Assembly (NCBI RefSeq): GCF_000620705.1
Contig: NZ_KK211167.1
Location: 360,135 to 424,134 of the forward strand
Reading direction: 5' to 3'
Source: Nocardioides sp. URHA0020
Lineage (GTDB): Bacteria > Actinomycetota > Actinomycetes > Propionibacteriales > Nocardioidaceae
DNA: 64,000 bases
The translations under genes were made by a program, and so were the position numbers. This document shows, in pieces, positions 1 to 8,510 of the stretch (its first letter is position 1; each line of letters starts with the position of its first letter). The notes below the pieces were generated by a model. That model ran no database searches and was not told the DNA's origin. It was given only the letters and a program-made list of their open reading frames with translations.

Positions 1-109
1 GTTGATCCTTGCCCACGCGTGGTCGGTTGCGAGTGATTCGGCGCCCGTCCCGCGACGGATTGGACCGACGGGCGACTATTTCGCCGGAGCGGTGCGGCAG
101 GATGACGGC

Positions 110-856
110 ATGCCCGAGCTCGTGCACTACGCCGTCGCCGACACGGTGGCGACCATCACCCTCGACTCGCCCCACAACCGCAACGCGCTGTCCCGTCAGC
201 TCGTCTCCGAGCTGGTCGCGGGCCTCGAGAGCGCCGCAGCGGACCCCGGGGTGAGGGTCGTCCTGATCACCTCCACCGGGCGGGTCTTCTGCTCCGGTGC
301 CGACCTGTCGGAGGCCGCGGCCGAGGGCATGGACGAGGGCACCCGCACGATCGTGGCGCTGCAGCGGCTGATCGTCGCGATGGACAAGCCGGTCGTGACC
401 CGGCTCGGCGGCGCGGTCCGCGCGGGAGGGATCGGCATCGTCGCCGCTTCCGACGTCGTGCTCGCCGCCGAGGACGCCACCTTCGCGCTGACCGAGGTCA
501 AGCTCGGCCTCGCCGCCGCGATCATCTCCCTGACCGTGCACGCCCGGATGCACCCGCGCGCCGCCGCGCTGACCACGCTGGGCGGCGAGGTCTTCAGCGG
601 CACCGAGGCGGCGGCGTACGGGCTGGTGACGAAGGCCGTCCCCGCCGACGAGCTCGACGCCGAGGTGGCCGCGGTCTGCGCGTCGCTGGCCACCGGCGCC
701 CCGCAGGGCCTGCGCGAGTCCAAGCGGATCCTCAACCGTGACCTGCTCGCCCGCATCGACGCCCACGGCGACGAGATGGCCCAGCTCTCGTCGCGGCTGT
801 TCGCCTCCGAGGAGGCCCGCGAGGCGATGACGGCCTTCCTGTCCCGGAAGAAGTGA
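110..856 (+). CDS. Enoyl-CoA hydratase/isomerase family protein
   Basis: Crotonase-fold protein of about 248 residues, expected to hydrate or isomerise enoyl-CoA thioesters, for example in fatty-acid or side-chain degradation. Visible features are the first oxyanion-hole segment CSGADL (about residues 61-66), the second oxyanion loop GGAVRAGGIG (100-109) and a Glu near 129 at the position of the first catalytic acid. The second catalytic Glu of true hydratases is not obvious, so the exact reaction is open. The frame stays open upstream, but ATG 110 is preferred: the family consensus begins at PELVHYAV, and a CAGGAT -10-like hexamer lies 6 bp before it. The 109 bases upstream hold nothing else recognisable. 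It stands alone, 46 bp before helR. Confidence 0.85.
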   Translation: MPELVHYAVADTVATITLDSPHNRNALSRQLVSELVAGLESAAADPGVRVVLITSTGRVFCSGADLSEAAAEGMDEGTRTIVALQRLIVAMDKPVVTRLGGAVRAGGIGIVAASDVVLAAEDATFALTEVKLGLAAAIISLTVHARMHPRAAALTTLGGEVFSGTEAAAYGLVTKAVPADELDAEVAAVCASLATGAPQGLRESKRILNRDLLARIDAHGDEMAQLSSRLFASEEAREAMTAFLSRKK

Positions 857-902
857 TGGCCAGGTAGGCTTGACGACTCGCTGAACGGTTGAGGGGACAG
901 GC

Positions 903-3089
903 GTGTCGGAAGAGCTGGTCGAGCGGGAGATCGCGGCCGAGCAGGCGTTCGTGGAGCGGGTCTACCGCCAGCTCGAGGTGTCCGCCCAGGCGGCTCAGGA
1001 GCTCGCCAAGGAGGGGCACAGCCGTGGCCGGCTGGGCCACGAGGGTGGCCTGGTCGAGCGGGACGCGATGGTGTTCCAGGCCGCGCGTCGCATCGCGCAG
1101 CTCGACGCCGCGCACGAGGGTCTGGTCTTCGGCCGCCTCGACATGCAGCCCGAGCTCGACCCGCACCCCCGCTACATCGGCCGGATCGGGCTGCGCGACG
1201 ACGACCGCGACTCGCTGCTGATCGACTGGCGCGCCCCGGCGGCCTCCGTCTTCTACCAGGCCACGGCCGCCGAGCCGCAGCGCGTCGTACGCCGCCGGGT
1301 GCTCCGCGCGGCGGGCCGCACCGTCGTCGGTGTCGAGGACGAGCTGCTCGACGCCGAGGCCGAGACCGCCCTGCCGATCATCGGCGAGGGGGCCCTGATG
1401 GCCCAGCTCTCACGGGCCCGCGACCGCTCGATGCACTCGATCGTCGCCACCATCCAGGCCGAGCAGGACAAGGCGATCCGGGCCCCCGGACGCGGCGTCG
1501 TGTCCATCTCCGGCGGTCCCGGCACCGGCAAGACGGTCGTCGCGCTGCACCGCGCGGCGTACCTCCTCTACACCGACCGCCGGCGCTACGAGACCGGTGG
1601 CGTCCTGGTCGTCGGCCCCAGCGGCGTCTTCATGCGCTACATCGAGCGGGTCCTGCCCAGCCTGGGTGAGACCGCGGTCGCGCTGCGCTCGCTGGGCGAG
1701 GTCGTCGACGGCGTGCGCGCGACCCGCCACGACGACCCGGCCGTCGCCGACGTCAAGGGCTCCGAGGCGATGGCCGAGGTGATGCGGCGTACGGCGCGCC
1801 AGCAGGCGCCCGGCAGCCCGCACGAGTTCCGGATCTTCTGGCGCGACGACACGATCGTCCTCACGCGCGGCCAGCTGGGCACGATCCGGCGGACCCTGAT
1901 GTCGCAGGGCCGGCGCAACCGGCAGCTGCCGCGCGTCGTCGGCACGCTGCTCGACGCGATGTGGCGCCAGGTGCGCGGTGAGCGCGGTCGCGACCGCGGG
2001 CGCGAGGCCTTCAACGACGACATGACCTCGGAGCAGAGCTTCCTCGACTTCGCGGCCGCCTGGTGGCCGCCGCTGGACGCGTCGGAGGTCTTCGCCTGGC
2101 TGCGGGAGCCGGAGTTCCTGGCTCGCGTCGGCGAGGGCGTGCTCCGCCCCGAGGAGCAGCTGCTGCTGCTGAAGTCGTGGGGCGACGCGACCGACTTCTC
2201 CGTCCAGGACGTCCCGCTGCTCGACGAGCTGCGCTACGCGATCGGCGACGTGCCGGCGCGCACCGACGACGAGGCGACGCTGTCCGACACCAGCCTGCTC
2301 GACGGTGGCATCGACATGCAGGAGCTCTTCACCGCCGCCGACCGTGAGTTCGCCCCGTCGGGACGCGCCTGGGCGCCGCCGACCCACCGGATCGAGGACG
2401 ACCCCTTCGCGCACGTGCTCATCGACGAGGCTCAGGACCTGACGCCGATGCAGTGGCGGATGGTCGGCCGGCGCGGGCGTACGGCGTCGTGGACGATCGT
2501 CGGCGACCCGGCCCAGTCCTCGTGGCCGGTGCCCGCCGAGTCCGCCGCCGCCCGCGCGGCCGCCCTCGACGGCAAGCAGCTGCACGAGTTCCACCTCTCC
2601 ACCAACTACCGCAACTCCTCCGAGATCTACGCCCACGCCGCGGCGTACGCCGACCGGGTGGGCCTCGACGTGGACCTGCCGACCGCGGTCCGCTCGACCG
2701 GGGTCGACCCGGTGATCCGCACCGGGGTCAGCGACGGCGAGCTCGAGGCCGCCACCCGCGAGGCGGTCGCCGCGATCGCGTCCGAGGTCGCGGGCACGGT
2801 CGGCATCGTCGTGCCCGCCGCGCGCCGCTCGGAGGTCAACGCCTGGCTGGCCTCGTGGCCGGAGCTCGCCGACGACGCTGCCGGTGCCCGGGCGGCGGTC
2901 GACTCGACGGTCACGCCGTCCGGCGAGGACCGGATCGTGGTGCTCACCGGTCTGGACACCAAGGGCCTGGAGTTCGACGGCATCGTCGTGGTGCGGCCGC
3001 AGGAGATCGAGGACGAGTCGACCACCGGCCGGGCGACGCTGTACGTCGTGCTGACGCGTGCCACGCAGCTGCTGACGACGCTCGGCTGA
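903..3089 (+). CDS. helR: HelD/HelR-type RNA polymerase-recycling ATPase (UvrD-like helicase fold)
   Basis: Superfamily 1 helicase-fold protein of 728 residues. The N-terminal 190 residues form the charged region that in HelD/HelR enters RNA polymerase. The Walker A motif GGPGTGKT is at about 204-211, the Walker B motif IDEAQD at about 507-512, and a C-terminal UvrD-like segment carries GLDTKGLEFD and VVLTRA. In actinobacteria this family frees stalled or rifampicin-bound RNA polymerase, and some members confer rifampicin tolerance; that role is family knowledge. GTG 903 is preceded by GAGGGG about 7 bp upstream. No 19-bp rifampicin-associated element is visible in the 46 bp upstream. The length fits the actinobacterial HelR class. 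Confidence 0.85.
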   Translation: MSEELVEREIAAEQAFVERVYRQLEVSAQAAQELAKEGHSRGRLGHEGGLVERDAMVFQAARRIAQLDAAHEGLVFGRLDMQPELDPHPRYIGRIGLRDDDRDSLLIDWRAPAASVFYQATAAEPQRVVRRRVLRAAGRTVVGVEDELLDAEAETALPIIGEGALMAQLSRARDRSMHSIVATIQAEQDKAIRAPGRGVVSISGGPGTGKTVVALHRAAYLLYTDRRRYETGGVLVVGPSGVFMRYIERVLPSLGETAVALRSLGEVVDGVRATRHDDPAVADVKGSEAMAEVMRRTARQQAPGSPHEFRIFWRDDTIVLTRGQLGTIRRTLMSQGRRNRQLPRVVGTLLDAMWRQVRGERGRDRGREAFNDDMTSEQSFLDFAAAWWPPLDASEVFAWLREPEFLARVGEGVLRPEEQLLLLKSWGDATDFSVQDVPLLDELRYAIGDVPARTDDEATLSDTSLLDGGIDMQELFTAADREFAPSGRAWAPPTHRIEDDPFAHVLIDEAQDLTPMQWRMVGRRGRTASWTIVGDPAQSSWPVPAESAAARAAALDGKQLHEFHLSTNYRNSSEIYAHAAAYADRVGLDVDLPTAVRSTGVDPVIRTGVSDGELEAATREAVAAIASEVAGTVGIVVPAARRSEVNAWLASWPELADDAAGARAAVDSTVTPSGEDRIVVLTGLDTKGLEFDGIVVVRPQEIEDESTTGRATLYVVLTRATQLLTTLG

Positions 3090-3133
3090 GTTCCGAGGCT
3101 CGGGCGTGGGGGTCCTCCCGCCCCGACCACCGT

Positions 3134-3139
3134 TAGATT
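3134..3139 (+). promoter_or_regulatory. -10 hexamer of phzE (leaderless)
   Basis: TAGATT ends 7 bp before ATG 3147, which places transcription initiation at or next to the A of the start codon. Confidence 0.5.
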
Positions 3140-3146
3140 TGGCCCC

Positions 3147-5084
3147 ATGACGACGACCACCTCTGCCCGGGAAGCCATCGCGGCCATCCAGGGGCACGAG
3201 GCGTGGGCGATCATCCGGCGCTCGACCCGGGTCGGTGACCGGCCCACCGTCGGGATCGTGGGCGGGCGGCGCAGCACGGTGGCGTCGATCCTCGACGTGC
3301 CTCTCGCCGAGGGGGTTCCCGAGCCCGGGCACATCGCCGACCGGCTGGTGGCGATCCCCTTCCGCCAGGTCACCGAGCGCGGCTTCGAGGCCCACGACGA
3401 CGGCACCCCGCTGGTGGTCGTGGACGTCGAGGCGGAGCTGGAGTTCTCGGTCGCCGAGGTGATCGACGCGATCGACGACACCGGGGTCGACTTCTCCGAT
3501 CGCGGCGGCTTCGAGACCGACGACGAGGAGTACGGCAAGCTCGTCGAGGCGATCATCCGCGACGAGATCGGGCAGGGGGAGGGCGCCAACCTGGTGATCG
3601 GCCGGCACTACCGCGCCAGCGTCGCGGACTGGAGCGCCGACACCGCGCTGACGGTCTTCAAGCGACTGCTCGAGCGCGAGCGCGGGTCGTACTGGACCTA
3701 CGTCTTCTTCACCGGCGACCGCTTCCTGATCGGCGCCAGCCCGGAGCGGCACGTGTCGATCCACGGTGGCGATGTGCGGATGAACCCGATCAGCGGCACC
3801 TTCCGGATCCCGCGCGACGCCGACGCGGACGCCGGCCCGGGCCTCAAGCGCGAGCTGCTCGACTTCCTCGCCGACGAGAAGGAGATCTTCGAGCTCTTCA
3901 TGGTCGTCGACGAAGAGCTCAAGATGATGTGCGACATCTGCCACGAGGGCGGCCAGGTGCTCGGCCCGTTCCTGAAGCCGATGAGCCGCCTCGTCCACAC
4001 CGAGTACCTCCTCGCCGGTCGCACCGACCGCGACCCGCGCGAGGTGCTGCGCGACACCATGTACGCCGCCACCGTCACCGGCTCGCCGGTGGAGAACGCC
4101 TGCCGCCTGATCAAGAAGTACGAGACCGTCGGCCGTGGCTACTACGGCGCGGCCCTCGCGATCCTGGGCCGCGACGAGCAGGGCGGCCCGGTGGTCGACA
4201 GCCCGATCGTGATCCGCACCGCCGACGTCGGCCTCGACGGCCGGCTCACGGTCACGGCCGGCGCGACCCTGGTGCGCGACTCCGACGCGGCGTACGAGGT
4301 CGCCGAGACGCACGCCAAGGCCGGCGGCATCCTCAGCGCCTTCGGCCTGGTGCCGCTGGCGCCGACGCCGAGCGTCGACGTCGCGGAGCTGGTCAACGAC
4401 GAGGACGTGCTGCTCGCCCTCAACGCCCGCAACCGCCGGCTCTCCCGCTTCTGGCTGACCGACCAGGGCGGCGCCGCCCCGGACCCGCGGCTGGCCGGCA
4501 GGTCCGTGGTGATCCTCGACGGCGAGGACGACTTCGTGAACATGCTGCGCCACGTCCTCGGCGTCTTCGGCATGTCCAGCGAGGTGGTCCGCCACGAGGA
4601 CTACGAACCCGGCAGCCTCGACGGGTTCGACCTGGTGATCGTCGGGCCCGGTCCGGGCGACCCGCGCGACGGGGACGACCCGAAGATGGCGCACCTGCGC
4701 GCCGCGGTCGCCGAGCTGATGGCCGCCGAGCGGCCGTTCCTCGCGGTCTGCCTGGGCCACCAGGCGCTGTGCCACCACCTCGGGATCCCGCTGGCCTACA
4801 AGGACATCGTCTTCCAGGGCACCCAGTCGCCGGTCAGCATCGAGGGCCGCACCGAGCGGGTCGGCTTCTACAACACCTTCGTGGGCCGCGTGGACGCGAG
4901 CGGGGCGCCCGCCGGGGTGGAGGTCGAGGCCGACGGGCGGACCGGTGACATCCACCTGCTGCGTGGCCCGCACTACCGGGGCATCCAGTTCCACGCCGAG
5001 TCGATCCTCACCGAGCACGGCTTCGACCTGCTGCACACGCTGGTGCGAGACCTTCTGCTCGATGCCAGCGACAACGTCGGGTGA
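3147..5084 (+). CDS. phzE: PhzE-type fused chorismate amination enzyme (ADIC/anthranilate synthase family)
   Basis: Fusion of a chorismate-binding synthase domain (about residues 1-430) and a class I glutamine amidotransferase (about 450-640), 645 residues. The amidotransferase has its nucleophile Cys near 535 in AVCLGHQA and the His/Glu pair in FHAES near 616-618. The synthase half carries MNPISGT, VVDEELKMM and VTGSPVENACRLIKKYE. From memory these match PhzE, which makes 2-amino-2-deoxyisochorismate without releasing pyruvate, better than TrpE, although databases often label such proteins anthranilate synthase. No other phenazine gene is present. Neighbours are pabA and pabB, so three chorismate aminases lie together. 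ATG 3147 is the leaderless start. The product assignment (ADIC or anthranilate) is inferred. Confidence 0.8.
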   Translation: MTTTTSAREAIAAIQGHEAWAIIRRSTRVGDRPTVGIVGGRRSTVASILDVPLAEGVPEPGHIADRLVAIPFRQVTERGFEAHDDGTPLVVVDVEAELEFSVAEVIDAIDDTGVDFSDRGGFETDDEEYGKLVEAIIRDEIGQGEGANLVIGRHYRASVADWSADTALTVFKRLLERERGSYWTYVFFTGDRFLIGASPERHVSIHGGDVRMNPISGTFRIPRDADADAGPGLKRELLDFLADEKEIFELFMVVDEELKMMCDICHEGGQVLGPFLKPMSRLVHTEYLLAGRTDRDPREVLRDTMYAATVTGSPVENACRLIKKYETVGRGYYGAALAILGRDEQGGPVVDSPIVIRTADVGLDGRLTVTAGATLVRDSDAAYEVAETHAKAGGILSAFGLVPLAPTPSVDVAELVNDEDVLLALNARNRRLSRFWLTDQGGAAPDPRLAGRSVVILDGEDDFVNMLRHVLGVFGMSSEVVRHEDYEPGSLDGFDLVIVGPGPGDPRDGDDPKMAHLRAAVAELMAAERPFLAVCLGHQALCHHLGIPLAYKDIVFQGTQSPVSIEGRTERVGFYNTFVGRVDASGAPAGVEVEADGRTGDIHLLRGPHYRGIQFHAESILTEHGFDLLHTLVRDLLLDASDNVG

Positions 5085-5120
5085 CGAGCGTAGTCTTCGC
5101 CGTACGGCGGCGCCGTTCGT

Positions 5121-5158
5121 GGGCCCGGTGAAGACTGCCCCCCAGCTTCATCGGGCCC
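5121..5158 (+). promoter_or_regulatory. Leader hairpin upstream of pabA
   Basis: GGGCCCGGTGAAG at 5121-5133 pairs with CTTCATCGGGCCC at 5146-5158: 13 pairs, one of them G-U, with a 12-nt loop. It lies between the phzE stop and the pabA start (GTG 5186; AGGTGA at 5176-5181 as ribosome binding site). No U-tract follows. A TAGTCT hexamer at 5091-5096 could be a -10 for pabA, which would put the hairpin in an 80-nt leader. If transcription instead reads through from phzE, AGTCTTC at 5092-5098 could pair with GAAGACT at 5130-5136 and exclude this stem. Confidence 0.5.
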
Positions 5159-5185
5159 TCCGCCTTCCCTGCGGCAGGTGAGCCT

Positions 5186-5746
5186 GTGATCGATGTGGTC
5201 GTGGTCGACCACCACGACTCCTACACGTGGAACCTCGTCCACCTGGTGGCCTCCGTGACCGGCGTGCTGCCGACCGTCGTGCAGCACGACGAGGTGTCGG
5301 CCGACGACGTGCTGAGGCACTCGCACGTCGTGCTGTCACCCGGTCCGGGACACCCCGCGGACGTGGCGGACTTCGCGGTCGGCGGCGAGGTGCTGCGCCG
5401 TGCGTCGCGGCCGGTGCTGGGCGTCTGTCTCGGGATGCAGGGCCTCGTGACGGCGTACGGCGGCCGGGTCGGCCGGGTCCCGCCCGCGCACGGCGAGGTG
5501 GCCGCGGTCGAGCACGACGGACGCGGGGTCTTCGCCGGGATCCCGACGCCGCTGACGGCCGTCCGCTACCACTCGCTGGCCGCGCTGGACGTGCCTCCCG
5601 CGCTCGAGGTGACCGCGACCGTCGGCGACGTGGTGATGGGGGTGCGGCACCGCACGCTGCCGCTGGAGGGCGTCCAGTTCCACCCCGAGTCGATCCTCTC
5701 CGAGCACGGCGCCCGGCTGGTCGCGAACTTCCTGGGGCTCCCGTGA
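5186..5746 (+). CDS. pabA: Aminodeoxychorismate synthase, glutamine amidotransferase subunit (PabA/TrpG)
   Basis: Stand-alone class I glutaminase of 186 residues that supplies ammonia to a chorismate-aminating partner. The catalytic Cys is near residue 80 in GVCLGMQG, and the His/Glu pair is in FHPES near 165-167. The oxyanion-hole motif is SPGPGHP. Its stop overlaps the pabB start (GTGA at 5743-5746), so the partner is most likely PabB, making 4-amino-4-deoxychorismate for folate synthesis. GTG 5186 follows AGGTGA with 4 bp spacing. Family members may be shared with TrpE elsewhere in the genome, which the sequence cannot show. Confidence 0.85.
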   Translation: MIDVVVVDHHDSYTWNLVHLVASVTGVLPTVVQHDEVSADDVLRHSHVVLSPGPGHPADVADFAVGGEVLRRASRPVLGVCLGMQGLVTAYGGRVGRVPPAHGEVAAVEHDGRGVFAGIPTPLTAVRYHSLAALDVPPALEVTATVGDVVMGVRHRTLPLEGVQFHPESILSEHGARLVANFLGLP

Positions 5747-7038
5747 CGGCGCCGCCCCTCGACCCGGTGTCGGTCCTCCGCTCCGTCGCGGCGTCGCACG
5801 AGCGGTGCTTCTGGCTGGACGGCGGCGGCGCCCGGGAGTGGTCGGGGCGGCGGTCGCTCGTCGGGTGGCTCGAGCCCGAGGACGTGTCGCTGACGTACGA
5901 CGCCGCGACCCGCGTCGTCACCCGCCACGCCGGCGGTCGGGCGGACGTGGTCGGGGACGACGTGTTCGCCGTACTCGAGGCCGAGCTCGCGGCCGGCTCG
6001 CCGACCGACCAGTGGTTCGGCTACCTCGGCTACGCCTGCCGGCCCGACCTCCCCGCGTCGTCCGGCTCCGGGCTGCCGGACGCCGTCTGGATGCGCCCGT
6101 CCCACGTGCGGCTCTTCGACCACGGGGTTGATCAACGAAACTCGGGGTTCTTGGACGAAGTTACGTCGCAGAACCCGCAGTTTCACCGCCCAAGCGGTGA
6201 AACTCCCAGCGCCTACGCCACCGCCTTCACCCGCGTCCAGGAGCAGCTCCACGCGGGCAACAGCTACGAGGTCAACCTCACCTACCGGGTGGCGACGGAG
6301 AGCGACCTCGACCCGGTGGCGGCGTACCTGCGCCTGCGCGAGCTCAACCCCGCGCCGTACGCCGGGTTCGTCCAGCACGACGTGCCCGGTGCGCGGGCGT
6401 GGCTGCTCAGCTCCAGCCCGGAGCGCTACGCGCTGATCGACGCCGAGCGGATGCTCGAGACCAAGCCGATCAAGGGCACGACCCCGCGGGGAGCGACGCG
6501 GGAGGAGGACGAGGCGCTGCGCCGGCACCTCGCGAGCGACCCCAAGACCCGCGCGGAGAACCTGATGATCGTCGACCTGCTCCGCAACGACCTCTCCCTG
6601 GTCTGCGAGCCGGGCACGGTCGTGGTCCTGGCGCTGATGGAGGTCGAGTCCTACGAGTCGGTGCACCAGCTGGTGAGCACCGTCCGCGGACGCCTGCGCC
6701 CGGACGTGAGCACGGTCGCCGCGCTGCGCGCGCTCTTCCCCGCCGGCTCCATGACCGGCGCGCCCAAGCTCCGCACGATGCAGGTGATCGAGGCCGTGGA
6801 GGACACCCCGCGGGGCCCGTACGCCGGGGCCTTCGGCTGGATCTGCGCCGACGGTCGCGCCGACCTCGGCGTCGTGATCCGGAGCCTGATGACCGCCGGC
6901 GACGGCCGCTACCTCCTCGGCACCGGCGGCGGCGTGACCGTCCGCTCCGACGTCGACGACGAGTGGGCGGAGTCGCGCTGGAAGGCCGACCGCCTGCTCG
7001 CCGCCGTGACGCCCGGGCGGCCGCCCGTCATCACCTAG
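5743..7038 (+). CDS. pabB: Aminodeoxychorismate synthase component I (PabB)
   Basis: Chorismate-binding enzyme of about 431 residues that aminates chorismate at C4 for p-aminobenzoate and folate synthesis. The start is GTG 5743, overlapping the pabA stop by 4 bp. Conserved C-terminal chorismate-binding motifs are visible: GNSYEVNLTYR, SSSPERY, KPIKGTTPRG, ENLMIVDLLRND and FPAGSMTGAPK. The linker between the N-terminal domain and the catalytic domain (residues about 128-156, bases 6124-6210) is AT-richer and contains two palindromes that resemble intergenic elements, read in frame. No separate PabC lyase is in the window. Chorismate selectivity (PabB or TrpE) is inferred from the partner gene. 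Confidence 0.85.
   Translation: MTAPPLDPVSVLRSVAASHERCFWLDGGGAREWSGRRSLVGWLEPEDVSLTYDAATRVVTRHAGGRADVVGDDVFAVLEAELAAGSPTDQWFGYLGYACRPDLPASSGSGLPDAVWMRPSHVRLFDHGVDQRNSGFLDEVTSQNPQFHRPSGETPSAYATAFTRVQEQLHAGNSYEVNLTYRVATESDLDPVAAYLRLRELNPAPYAGFVQHDVPGARAWLLSSSPERYALIDAERMLETKPIKGTTPRGATREEDEALRRHLASDPKTRAENLMIVDLLRNDLSLVCEPGTVVVLALMEVESYESVHQLVSTVRGRLRPDVSTVAALRALFPAGSMTGAPKLRTMQVIEAVEDTPRGPYAGAFGWICADGRADLGVVIRSLMTAGDGRYLLGTGGGVTVRSDVDDEWAESRWKADRLLAAVTPGRPPVIT
6144..6204 (+). repeat. Pair of palindromes inside pabB
   Basis: Two adjacent inverted repeats lie in a locally AT-richer stretch of the pabB linker. GGGTTCT (6145-6151) pairs with AGAACCC (6170-6176). AGTTTCACCGC (6179-6189) pairs perfectly with GCGGTGAAACT (6194-6204) across a 4-nt loop. 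The second shares the TTTCACCG/CGGTGAAA core with the intergenic palindrome at 63580-63607. The insertion keeps the reading frame open. Confidence 0.6.
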
Positions 7039-7052
7039 ACACACGTCGGGTC

Positions 7053-7058
7053 TACCCT
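7053..7058 (+). promoter_or_regulatory. -10 hexamer of zwf (leaderless)
   Basis: TACCCT with 6 bp to ATG 7065; no ribosome binding site is visible. Confidence 0.5.
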
Positions 7059-7064
7059 CGTTCC

Positions 7065-8510
7065 ATGGAAAACCCGCACGTGATCGTCCTCTTCGGTGCG
7101 ACCGGTGACCTCGCCCGTCGCAAGCTGCTCCCGGGCATGCTGCGCCTCTGGGAGGCGGGCCTGCTCGAGGACTCCCGGATCGTCGGCACCTCCCTGGAGG
7201 ACATCGACACCGAGACCTTCGTCAAGATCGCCCGCAGCTCCTGCGACGAGTTCGGCCACCGCGCGGTGACCGACGCCCGGTGGGAGCCGTTCTCGGACCT
7301 GTTGACCTACGTCCCGCAGTCCGCCGGGCCGGAGGCGCTGGCGGCGGCCGTGCGCGAGGCCGAGTCCGAGGTCGCGGAGGCCGGCCGCGAGGTCAACTTC
7401 CTGCACTACCTGAGCGTGCCGCCGAAGTCCGCGCTCGACGTCGTGCGCCAGCTCGACGAGGCGCACCTGGTCGAGCGGTCCCGGATCATCATGGAGAAGC
7501 CCTTCGGCACCGACCTGAAGTCCGCGAAGAAGCTCAACGCGCGGCTGCACCAGGTCTTCGACGAGACGCAGATCTTCCGGATCGACCACTTCCTCGGCAA
7601 GGAGGCGGCCCAGAACATCCTCGCCTTCCGCTTCGCCAACGGGCTCTTCGAGCCCATCTGGAACCGCAACTTCATCGACCACGTCCAGATCGACGTGCCC
7701 GAGACCCTGGGCCTCGAGGAACGCACCAAGTTCTACGAGTCCACCGGCGCCTACCGCGACATGGTCGTCACCCACTTGATGCAGGTGCTGGCGTTCATGG
7801 CGATGGAGCCGCCGACCTCCCTGGCGCCCGGTCCGATCAGCGACGAGAAGAACAAGGTGTTCCGCTCGATGCGGCCGCTCGAGCCGCACAACGTCGTCCG
7901 CGGGCAGTACAGCGGCTACCGGCAGCACCACGACACCGCCGACGACTCCGACACCGAGACCTTCATCGCGCTCAAGGTCGAGATCGACAACTGGCGCTGG
8001 GCCGGCGTCCCGTTCTTCCTGCGCACCGGCAAGAAGCTCGCGGAGGGCGCGCGGATCATCTCGATCGCGTTCAAGGAGCCGCCGCTGACGATGTTCCCCT
8101 CCGGCTCCAACGCCGGCACCCAGGGCCCGGACCACCTCACGTTCGACCTGGCCGACCAGTCGAAGATGTCGCTGTCCTTCTACGGCAAGCGCCCCGGCCC
8201 GGGCATGAAGCTCGAGAAGCTCTCCATGCAGTTCGCGACGCACGACACCAGCTCGTCCGGTGCCGTGCTGGAGGCGTACGAGCGGCTCATCCACGACGCG
8301 ATCCGCGGCGACCACACGCTCTTCACCACCGCCGACGGCATCGAGACGCTGTGGGAGAAGTCCACGCCGCTGCTCGAGAACCCGTCGCCGGTGCGCGCCT
8401 ACTCGCCCGGCAGCTGGGGCCCCAACGCCATCCACCAGCTGATCGCGCCGCACGCGTGGCGGCTGCCCTTCGAGCGCTCCTGGCGCGACCCCAACGCGAC
8501 GGGGATCTAG
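7065..8510 (+). CDS. zwf: Glucose-6-phosphate 1-dehydrogenase
   Basis: 481-residue enzyme that oxidises glucose 6-phosphate to 6-phosphogluconolactone with NADP, the entry step of the oxidative pentose phosphate pathway. The N-terminal dinucleotide motif GATGDLARRKL is at residues 11-21, and the substrate-binding active-site motif RIDHFLGKE is near 172-180. EKPFGTD and RTGKKL are also conserved. The length is normal. It is not beside opcA, tal or gnd as in the common actinobacterial pentose phosphate cluster, so it may be a second or lone copy. Its stop codon overlaps the stop of the convergent gene by 4 bp (CTAG). Confidence 0.95.
   Translation: MENPHVIVLFGATGDLARRKLLPGMLRLWEAGLLEDSRIVGTSLEDIDTETFVKIARSSCDEFGHRAVTDARWEPFSDLLTYVPQSAGPEALAAAVREAESEVAEAGREVNFLHYLSVPPKSALDVVRQLDEAHLVERSRIIMEKPFGTDLKSAKKLNARLHQVFDETQIFRIDHFLGKEAAQNILAFRFANGLFEPIWNRNFIDHVQIDVPETLGLEERTKFYESTGAYRDMVVTHLMQVLAFMAMEPPTSLAPGPISDEKNKVFRSMRPLEPHNVVRGQYSGYRQHHDTADDSDTETFIALKVEIDNWRWAGVPFFLRTGKKLAEGARIISIAFKEPPLTMFPSGSNAGTQGPDHLTFDLADQSKMSLSFYGKRPGPGMKLEKLSMQFATHDTSSSGAVLEAYERLIHDAIRGDHTLFTTADGIETLWEKSTPLLENPSPVRAYSPGSWGPNAIHQLIAPHAWRLPFERSWRDPNATGI

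Noticed and set aside
1410..5036. Antisense open frame of 1208 codons across helR and phzE
   Set aside because: It lies opposite two clear gene families and shows the Arg/Ala/Gly/Val-rich composition of high-GC antisense frames. No domain or start signal supports it.
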